Shown one piece after another: positions 56,400 through 64,000 of a stretch of DNA of 64,000 bases. This DNA is from Macrobrachium rosenbergii (lineage: Eukaryota; Arthropoda; Malacostraca; Decapoda; Palaemonidae). Position 1 is the stretch's first letter. Each line of letters opens with the position of its first letter. The notes beneath the pieces were generated by a model. That model had not been told where the DNA came from, did no database searches, and was given only the letters and a program-made list of their open reading frames with translations. A program made the position numbers and the translations under genes. The stretch lies in the NCBI RefSeq assembly GCF_040412425.1, contig NC_089783.1, forward strand, positions 33,516,625-33,580,624, read 5' to 3'.

Positions 56400-58849
56400 A
56401 TGTAATGTAATTGCACCATGCCTGACCCCTAAAGATATCTGCTGCCCCAACTACCTTGGGTATTCAAATGGTGCAGAATCTATACTTGCTGTGGAAAAAG
56501 GGGAATGTCAGTTACTAAGATAAAACAAATAAAATATAAAAAAAGCACTTAAATTAGTCTCCGGAAGTTTCCCGTCATGCAAGACAACTTCATGAAAACA
56601 GATCATGACTGAAACAATTTTAATTTACAGATTTTATCACCGTTACATTGCTTCTTAAGCTTAGCTTGCAATAAACATTAAGTGTAAAATGGAGGACCAA
56701 GAATACGGGTCGGATTGTAAACACAGTAAAATACAGTGATAAATAGTCATTGTTAGTAGGAAAACACATTACACCAGCACTGTAAGTTTTTTGTTTCGAT
56801 ATGGAGCAGACTTTGACTTAGATATCTAAATTATATCATTAGATGGATGAGCAATGGGAAAAAGAAAAGAAACTAATAAAAACAAACCTCATACGGAATT
56901 TATTGTTCGTCTATAAACATCACTTATCCACAATCCTTTGGAAAATCAAATAACAAACCCATTCCGAATCCAGTCGAGCGATTCGGATGCAGTGTTTACA
57001 ACGAAGAGGAACACAAAGTGCCATCTTGTTGAAGGCTCTAGGGTAATGTCACATTTGTTTTTAATTGTTTTACGTTTATTTGTTAATTCACATGGTAGGT
57101 CTTTTATGCCATGTTTATATACATTTTAGGAAGGATATAGAAGGACTGAAATTAATTTTTCTAGGTTATTTAGGCTGAAGCTTACATCTTATGGCTATAA
57201 GTTTGGGGGCCAGAGTACCGGTAGGCGAGGCCACGTAATATAATTTAATATTGCATCAGCTTGTTTATATTTTGTCTTGGTCAGGCAGCTTGTTTATTTG
57301 TTTGTTTGTTTTATTGTTTGGAAACAATAACGTTTTGTAGAACTACATTTCGTAAAAATTATGTTAACATATTCTTCAAATATAACTTTTATTCGCATGT
57401 GTAGGCTAGCGTTAACTAATTTAAGTTAGGATTGTTTTTGCAATATACGAAGGTAGAACTAAGCATTAGCTCCGTGTCGGGTATTTCCTTTAAAATTTAC
57501 TTTTCCCACAGTATTTTGATTGCTTATCAAGAATTTACCATTATTTTTTGTCAGTAGACTGTAATTAACCTGTAAATTAACCTGTAATTAACCTCAGAAC
57601 TGATTATGTTTATGTATGCTGGCCATCCTGGAATGCTATTGTGCATGCGCAGTGTTGTAGGGGAACTCTTGGTAAAAAGTGGATACCAGTACCATGGGGT
57701 CTGGGACGGACCCCCCCATGCTAAGTAACATGGCCTACTACCCTAGGTTAGGTTAGGTTAGATTAGGGTATGTTAAGTTAGTATGGATCTTGTTATAATA
57801 GATTTCCTTAGCCATCCCTTCTTGAACATATGGCTCCCTAATGACTTAAGTATTTGTGGAACCATTGCATAGGCTACAGTCCATGTGGAGCTATTACTCA
57901 GGAATACCTATACGAGTATTATAGGTATTTACATTTAACCATAATTGCATTCTTGAGTGCAAAATATGATTCACCTTTGCTTTAATGTGTGTTTTGAATA
58001 TTTCTGAGGTTTGATTTTTAACAAATGAGTGGTTATAGAGATACTGGACCTCCCCCACTATAGGCTTTCCTGTGATATTGGGACCGTAATGGGTAAGCAA
58101 AGTTTTTAGGCAGGGAGAAAACAAAATAAGTTAAATACAGGGAAGGATTGAACCTAATCTAACCTAGGGGGCTAGGTTCTTATTTAGCAGGAAACTTTGC
58201 CCCCTCCCCCAACACCAAATGTTAACATAACCTAGGGGGCCAGTATTTAAGTTTTTTAACTTATAATTTGTTGTAAAGCATGGTAATCATAATTATCATA
58301 TAGATTTTATGTATTATGTTAGTGGTATTGCTTTATACCATTACTTGAGGTCGAAGCTTTTATGTCACTATCTTAAGTTCCCATAATGTGTAGTACACCA
58401 AAGTCATGATCTTAAGTTCCCATAACGTGTAGTACAACCTTATTAGCACTGAATAATCCTGATGGGTTCTGGCACTTGGTCTTCAAGACCTAAATTTCAT
58501 AATCAGTCAATCAATAGTAATTTGCAGTGCCCTAAGTTAGGTTAGGTGGTGGGGCTAGGTGAGGACCTGGCATCCAGGTTAGGTTAGATGGAAAGGGGTC
58601 CAGGATGGTGGAGCCCCCTGATTAAGTTAGGATGCAGCCCCTCAGGATAGGTAAGTTAAGGGGGGAAGGTCCAGGTAGGGATCCAGCATTCTAGGTTAGG
58701 CTATGTTCAAAGCACACATTAAAACATATAGGGAAAGTATATTTTCAGGATTGAAATGCAATAATGGTTCAGTTTAAAATTTTGACATTATTTTTCAAGG
58801 CTATTTCTAGACTCCCCAAGTCATTCAGAGTTGCTTAAATTCTATCAAA
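56400..58849. other. Intergenic stretch, no gene seen
   Basis: No supported exon. It has ggttaggttaggttag near 57742, similar g/ggttagg tracts near 58540-58700, and the ~65-bp repeat shared with 46931 at about 58438-58508. Confidence 0.5.
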
Positions 58850-59400
58850 TATTAATGCATAAATATCGTTGGAAGAGCCATGGAAGCTGTGAAGCTTGAA
58901 AAAACTTGGCGAGAATGTGTCAGTGACTTAACAGGATATTCATGGAGCCTATCAAAAAAATAGTGAAAGAAATTGGTATAGTGGCAAAGATGGGTGGATA
59001 TGGGCTTAAGATACAGATCTTGGAGAAGTTCAAGATTTAATTGATACCATCCCAGTTGAATTAACTGACAGGTGCAGAATGATTGCATTGGTTCCCTTGT
59101 GTCCGGGACTATTTTTATGCTATTGACCTTTGTAATAAATGCCTTGAAAGTGAAGGAATTAACAGAAGAAGCAGTTGCACTGTTCAGATTCATTTTTAAA
59201 GAAATGAAAAGGCACAGATTTCAAGAGATATCTCAGCGCAATTTGCAAGGGTCCAACCCAGACTCCTGCCTTCACAGAAGCTCCAAGAAAGTCACTCCTC
59301 CTCTTTCTCATATGGAATGTGTTGATGGGGAGGAAGATGTTATTGCTCCATGTCAACTTATGGCATAACGATAATATTGTATAGTCAAACATTGGTTTTG
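58850..59400 (+). pseudogene. Unidentified decayed coding-like region
   Basis: Translations in changing frames give a MEAVKLEKTWRECVSDL segment, then DLIDTIPVELTD and finally a 98-codon frame (59072-59368) with an ELTEEAVALFRFIFKEMKRH segment. The spacing faintly recalls the C-terminal part of pogo/Tigger-type transposases, but no catalytic residue is visible and the assignment is weak. Confidence 0.22.
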
Positions 59401-60082
59401 TCTGTATATCCCTTCATGTGTAAATGTAATAATGGAATGTTAAGAACTACATCAGTGTGGTTTGTGTTGCATCATAATTTTCATCTTATACGTAAATCTT
59501 CAAGTGTGTATAAAATGAGTGGTATCCTTAAGATCGCAGTAATGGTTTTAAAATTGGTATTGGTTCAATAGTTTTATAAAAAGAATCATACTTGGAAAAA
59601 ACTAAACTACAGCACTGGACATTACTGGAGTGTTATAGTTCTCTACAGGTACAGTATGAGTAACTGTACTGTACAATAAGAAGCGTGTATTGTACTGTAC
59701 TGTACAGTATTAGATTTAATTGCAAATAATCGTTTGTATTTATTAAAAATTGGTATTAGGACTAAATTAACGACTAGTACGAGGACTTAGGTTTAGGGGA
59801 TCAAGAGTTATTCGTGGAGTTTCAGTTTTCAAGGGGAGCTGATATCCCAAACCTCTGAATTTTAAGGGGCAACTGGGTTATGCTGATCTTATATTGATTT
59901 TTTACTTTCACCTACAATTTTCAACTCTTTCCCCCTCACTGAGTATCTTGGAAAAATTTAAATGTTAAACTGTAAATGCTCTATAAGTAATAGAATAATA
60001 TTAGGATAATGCAACATTTCCATGTGACCATGTAAAAGCTTTTTTGAGAAAGGCACAAATATTTCAGTGATTTTCCTTTTTC
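59401..60082. other. Intergenic stretch, no gene seen
   Basis: AT-rich, with a gtactgtactgtac-type run near 59690. No coding or RNA feature is supported. Confidence 0.5.
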
Positions 60083-60142
60083 TTCTTCTTCGTTTAATGT
60101 GCTTTTTCCCATTTTTCATATGGGGTAAGCACGATGCCTTGT
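60083..60142 (-). repeat. 3' tail fragment of the tRNA-derived SINE of 6861-7349
   Basis: cttcttcttcgtttaatgtgc, then tttttccc and tatggggtaagcacgatgcctt, match the tail of the SINE at 6861-6940 in the same orientation. The tRNA-like head is missing, as expected for a 5'-truncated retroposon. Confidence 0.75.
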
Positions 60143-60422
60143 ATTACCATTAATTCCCTTTAGGCACATCAGCTAAAATTTGAAGGTGATTATTTAGCCT
60201 TTTGATCACTGATTGTCCTTTTCCCAGTACAGGTAAATCCTTTTATTAAAGTTCCGAAAAAACTCCTTGATAAGCTGCTGTATTCTTCTTTTAGTAATTT
60301 ACAGTGGTGAGCAGTTTTTTGGATATGCTGTACTTTTGATTAACCATTTGTACTTCTAGACAAGATGTTAAAGTTCATAAATTGCTTAAAATCTGGAATT
60401 TATCTTAATACAGTACTTTATA

Positions 60423-61563
60423 TGAGGTCTGATCATAAAGTATCTTGACTTGCTATAGGAAAGGAGCTAAAATACACAGAATGAGGCCAGTTGGCACAGA
60501 TTGACCTTGACCCCCACTGTGTAGGCCTATGCACACTAAGTTTTTAGGGTCCTAGCTCACAACCGCTCTTTACAGCAGTGCTCTGAAGGAATGTGTAGTG
60601 TGTGGTCGTTGCATTGACTATGATGGAGAAAGTTGAGCCGAGAATCTGCATCAAATTTTGCCAAAAGCTTGGCGATAGCTCCATACAGACTATGCAAAGT
60701 TGCAAAAAGTGTATGGAGAGGAGTGTATGAGCCGCACACGAGTGGTTCAGATGTTTTCAAGATGGACAACAAAATGTCGATAGTGACGAATGTTCTGGGA
60801 GACCTGCAACCAGTAGAACTAAGAAAAACATTGCAGTTGTGCATGCAGCTGTGAGGGGAAATCGTCGATGACGAAAACTTTTTGAAAACGGTCATAACGA
60901 GTGATGAATCTTGGGTCTATGGCTATGACCCCAAAACCAAGGCTCAGTGTTTGCAGTGGGAGACCCCAACCTCTCCGAGACTGAAGAAAGCACAAATAAG
61001 TTGAAGCAATGTGAAGACACTGTTGTTCGTTTTCTTCGACTACAAGGGAATTGTTCATCATGAGTATGCTCCACCTGGTCAGACAGTAAACAAGGAGTAT
61101 GTACTACTGTGATGTTTTGTGGCATTTGTGGGATGCTGTTTGTTGGTAAAGGCCAGAATTGCATGCATCAGGTGAGTGGCAATTGCACCATGACAACGCT
61201 CCTGCCCATTCAGCGGAGCTTGTGCAGCAGTTTTTGGCCAAGCACAACATCCCCCAGGTCTGACAGCCTCCGTGTCCCCCAGATCTTGCCCCTTGCAGCT
61301 TTTTCCTCTTTCCAAAAAATCAAATCCCACTTGGAAGGAAGAAGATTTCAGGAGACTGAGGAGATCCAAGTGAATGTGATGAGGCAGCTGCTGATTATGT
61401 ATCCCAGGAAATGAGTTCCAGGAATGCTTCCTTCAGTGAAAACAGCAGTGGATAAAGTGTGTGGCTTTTGAAGTGGACTACTTCGAAGGAAATGTAATGC
61501 TAAAGTGGTACATGTAGTTTTCTTTTCATAGGACCAGTCCTGATACTTTATGATCACACCTTG
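60423..61563 (+). mobile_element. Mariner-type DNA transposon relic
   Basis: The ends are inverted: gaggtctgatcataaagtat at the left and the complement of atactttatgatcacacctt at the right, followed by TA. The length is about 1.14 kb, which is near the size of mariners with an N-terminal deletion. The interior encodes a broken mariner transposase. It lies 210 bp upstream of the GT92-like coding exon. Confidence 0.88.
60620..61500 (+). pseudogene. Mariner transposase, frameshifted and lacking a catalytic Asp
   Basis: The N-terminal HTH region begins EKVEPRICIKFCQKLG with a SRTRVVQMFSRW segment. A SDESWVYGYDPKTKAQ segment (near 60905) holds the first catalytic Asp, and an HHDNAPAH segment (near 61190) the second. 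The third region reads PPDLAPCSFFLFP where the family has PCDFF, so the third Asp is Ser. There are several frame changes, stops and deletions. By family the enzyme cuts and joins the inverted ends at TA; this copy is dead. Confidence 0.88.
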
Positions 61564-61776
61564 TAAACTATTTAGGAGTGTCATTTATCCAGGAGTGGCA
61601 TCTATTAAACATAAGTCAAGAGGGATTTTCTCAATGGTAATCTTTCCAAGAAAGTAATAAAAAACTGTATTGGTTAATTGTAAATTATTAGAAGTTGATT
61701 AAGCCTTTGATATGAAACCATAACTTTGAATTCTTGGATCTTTTTATTGACCCAGCTTTTTTCCTATATCAGATGA

Positions 61777-63177
61777 ATGTCGAAACACACTGAAAAATCC
61801 AGGTGTTCCCATACATTTCCTCTGCAAGACGCTGTAATCCTTCAACAAACGGATGGGACAATGCGTAAATATCAGCAGCTTGCGCTAACTATCACAGCGG
61901 TGGTAAGCCTTGTTGCGTTCCTGTTTTACAAACATGAATACGAACGTTTACGCTACACGTTAGAATACCTGGATACTTTTGGACAGCCACCATCCAATGA
62001 TGAAGCAGCAATTCCTCATTGTGGTTTCAGCACACTTCACAAAGTATCAACCCCTCCAGCAGACTGGGTACAGATCACTTCAGACCTAGAAGTGTACTCT
62101 TCATTTTTTGATGATCAGAAGGGAATGGGAGAGCCGCAGATCAAAAGCATAGCTGCTGTGAGTAAGTCCCACGAGGCTCCATCGTCCCTCGACTGTTTGG
62201 TGTGGTTTGAGTCAGAAGATGCTCCAGTTCACGGCTCTTGTTCTGTGGAGTATGCGGCCGAAAGATTTCATGGTCACGGCACTCGTGAAGAAGATATAGA
62301 AGTGATTTATCTTTTATGCTCCGCTGACAATAAAAAATTGATGCTGAGCAAAACGCCTTACATGATACAGTTCATTGTGGATGGTGTACAGCCATCGAGA
62401 CCCATCTTTATTCATGAGAGTGACAGTTTGAAAAGTGTCATTAACAAATCTGCAGTGTGTATAGTTCCTCTTGAGTTTCCTGTTACGACACTGAGTATTA
62501 TAGAGTTTATTGCATACTATAATGTTATTGGTATTGATAAATTTACAGCATATGGCCCTGTTTTGACTCCTTTGGCGAGGAAATTACTGGATAAATACGG
62601 AGATGAATCAGGACTAGAATATGAAGAAAAACAATTTACTTCATCCAAAACTTTTAAACTGACTCCACCTGTTATTCGGAAAGTCATTGAACTGGATTGC
62701 TTGTACCGTCACCGTGACACCCATGAAAATGTTCTTATTCTCGACCTCAATCAGTATGTTATTTTGGAGCACAAGCCATCTCTCCAAGACACGCTGACGG
62801 TTGTCCAGGGAAATCCACGCCATAAACGAGATGTTGCAACATTCCATTTGACCAGTCAGGGCGTTTGTCTTGATAAAGAGCACACTAAACCAGGAACCAT
62901 TCGTATGTCACAACAGACTCACACAGTTGGTCGTTTAGAAGAAAAGGGAGTTGCCATTTTACGCCCACATGTTCTGACGGGCTGGAATCTTGGTGAAAAA
63001 AGCGGGGGACCTCCCAATTACCAACATGTGTCGGCTGCAACTATAGTGGTCTACCATTATAGCATCTGTTCTGATAATGATAAACATGAGGACACTCACC
63101 ATCTTCCCACGAAAAAGAGGTTTGTGGAAAAAATCGAAAAGTCGCTCTTGTACCGAAAATGGTTGATTTATCAGTGA
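61777..63177 (+). CDS. Glycosyltransferase family 92-like type II membrane protein
   Basis: A single open frame of 466 codons. Residues 35-51 (LALTITAVVSLVAFLFY) form a signal anchor after a short cytosolic part, as in Golgi enzymes. Met29 (61861) is an alternative start that places the anchor closer to the N terminus. The C-terminal part has the GT92 layout: a TLSIIEFIAYYNVIGIDKFTAYG segment (about 240-262), an ELDCLYRHR segment (about 306-314), then VLILDLNQY (about 318-326), and ILRPHVLTGW near the end. GT92 enzymes, such as C. elegans GALT-1, transfer galactose to N-glycan core fucose. The expected acidic DxD reads D-L-N here, so activity or donor may differ. An AG acceptor at 61771-61772 shows that upstream untranslated exon(s) exist to the left. 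Confidence 0.78.
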   Translation: MSKHTEKSRCSHTFPLQDAVILQQTDGTMRKYQQLALTITAVVSLVAFLFYKHEYERLRYTLEYLDTFGQPPSNDEAAIPHCGFSTLHKVSTPPADWVQITSDLEVYSSFFDDQKGMGEPQIKSIAAVSKSHEAPSSLDCLVWFESEDAPVHGSCSVEYAAERFHGHGTREEDIEVIYLLCSADNKKLMLSKTPYMIQFIVDGVQPSRPIFIHESDSLKSVINKSAVCIVPLEFPVTTLSIIEFIAYYNVIGIDKFTAYGPVLTPLARKLLDKYGDESGLEYEEKQFTSSKTFKLTPPVIRKVIELDCLYRHRDTHENVLILDLNQYVILEHKPSLQDTLTVVQGNPRHKRDVATFHLTSQGVCLDKEHTKPGTIRMSQQTHTVGRLEEKGVAILRPHVLTGWNLGEKSGGPPNYQHVSAATIVVYHYSICSDNDKHEDTHHLPTKKRFVEKIEKSLLYRKWLIYQ

Positions 63178-64000
63178 AACACTAAGCAGAACTTTTATCC
63201 TGAAGGATTGATTTAGCCATTGGTAGAAAAGTGTATGCCAATTGCTTCATATGAGCTAGTGCTAATTCAGGAGAGGCTTTTAGTTTATTAGTTTTTTAGT
63301 GCAAATAAAAAAAAATTGCCTTATGCAAATAAAAAAATGCTTTGTGAAATACATTAGACTGTAATGAACTGTGAGGAAGAACATATGTTAATCATAATGA
63401 GTTTGCATTGTTGTGAATCAAGTGGACCATGAACCTGTCTAGAAGTGATCTGCATTATAAAATACCTGTATGTGGAAAAAATTAAGAGCTAATCAAAAGA
63501 GATAGTCAATTTATCTTTAACTGTCATAAGTGAATAACAGAAAGATAGATGAAAAAAAAGGAAATTGCAAACCCTTAAGCAGAAAGTTGTGATTTATTTT
63601 ATATACGGTAAGGAATTTCTTCATGGAAGTCACTTGAATATCTTGAAACCAATAAGAATATTCGTCCATAATTAAGATTAGCTTTTGTTGGACCATTTGT
63701 ACTGATGTCAGTGTTTTTCACTACTGTATGTTAATCATGTTTTAGGGAGTAAGGGGCATGTACATTTTAACAAACTTTTCTCATTATTGTTGAATATTAT
63801 CCAAAGCTCCATTTTATTTAACCCTTTCCTGGGTGACAAAGGTTTCGTAGTAAGTGATGTTATCAATTTAGTTAGTACTTATAAGGGTAGCCAGGGGTTA
63901 ATATCATATGCTGTTGGCACATACCCTTCCGTGTCTGTTACTGAAACTTGCAACAGACTGTAGGAATCTTGTGGGAGCAGCAGTGGTTCACTATAGCCAA
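63178..64000 (+). other. 3' untranslated/flanking region of the GT92-like gene
   Basis: No coding feature. AATAAA-type signals occur at about 63304 and 63328, only 130-150 bases after the stop, and could end the transcript. The rest is AT-rich to the window edge. Confidence 0.5.

Noticed and set aside
57735..57775. GGTTAGGTTAGG tract as an interstitial telomere
   Set aside because: Arthropod telomeres are (TTAGG)n, but the run is only about three imperfect units of TTAGGT and similar short tracts are scattered near 49.2 and 58.6 kb.
61109..61414. Open frame in the mariner as a separate gene
   Set aside because: It is a shifted frame of the broken transposase; the true frame shows HHDNAPAH and PPDLAPC.

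Overview
This window is nuclear DNA from an animal, most likely a decapod crustacean (shrimp, prawn, crayfish or crab). It holds intron-split genes with animal-type splice sites in a large excess of repeats. The repeats are DIRS-type tyrosine-recombinase retrotransposons, Penelope-like elements, several SINE/MITE families, a mariner relic and many TA, ATT and TC microsatellites. The decapod assignment is inferred from gene similarity and from recalled repeat style; no search was run.

Three host genes are recognisable. (1) A NADH-cytochrome b5 reductase (CYB5R2/3 type) lies on the plus strand at 14343-28632. It has six coding exons that splice in phase to 302 codons; the first is a proposed 15-nt coding micro-exon. 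(2) A complete RP2 orthologue (ARL3 GTPase-activating protein with a TBCC/C-CAP domain) lies on the minus strand from 50031 down to 36272. It has seven coding exons, all in phase, giving 351 residues against 350 in human RP2. The two genes converge tail to tail with about 7.6 kb between stop codons. (3) A glycosyltransferase family 92-like type II membrane protein lies at 61777-63177 on the plus strand in one coding exon.

Layout: 336-6803 is a nearly whole DIRS element with inverted terminal repeats, an internal complementary region that joins both outer ends, and decayed gag, RT/RNase H, methyltransferase-like and tyrosine recombinase parts. 6861-7349 is a tRNA-derived SINE with a 17-bp target duplication. 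7.4-14.3 kb is intergenic repeat mosaic: a Ty3/gypsy pol tail and an antisense DIRS fragment split by a TA-flanked MITE. 14.3-28.6 kb is the reductase gene; its introns hold an ancient inverted-repeat element and a TTAA-bounded, piggyBac-like element built from about five 380-bp tandem units. 28.6-36.3 kb is intergenic. 36.3-50.0 kb is RP2; its second intron carries a second DIRS element (39687-45985) nested inside a SINE-like retroposon. 50.1-51.0 kb, just upstream of RP2 exon 1, is a ~190-bp tandem array in which each unit carries a hairpin. 51.6-56.4 kb is a cluster of three Penelope-like relics with GIY-YIG coding remnants, long inverted repeats and recurrent hairpin-plus-CGAAAC motifs that resemble hammerhead ribozymes. 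56.4-60.4 kb is mostly featureless. 60423-61563 is a dead mariner. The GT92-like gene closes the window.

No prokaryote-type system, CRISPR array, rRNA or free-standing tRNA gene was seen. The most unusual observations are the RP2-proximal hairpin array, the hammerhead-like motifs shared by divergent Penelope relics, the ~730-bp near-perfect palindrome at 55655-56381, and the TTT trinucleotide that marks both ends and the internal junction of the first DIRS element. Exon boundaries were read by eye from splice consensus and reading phase.
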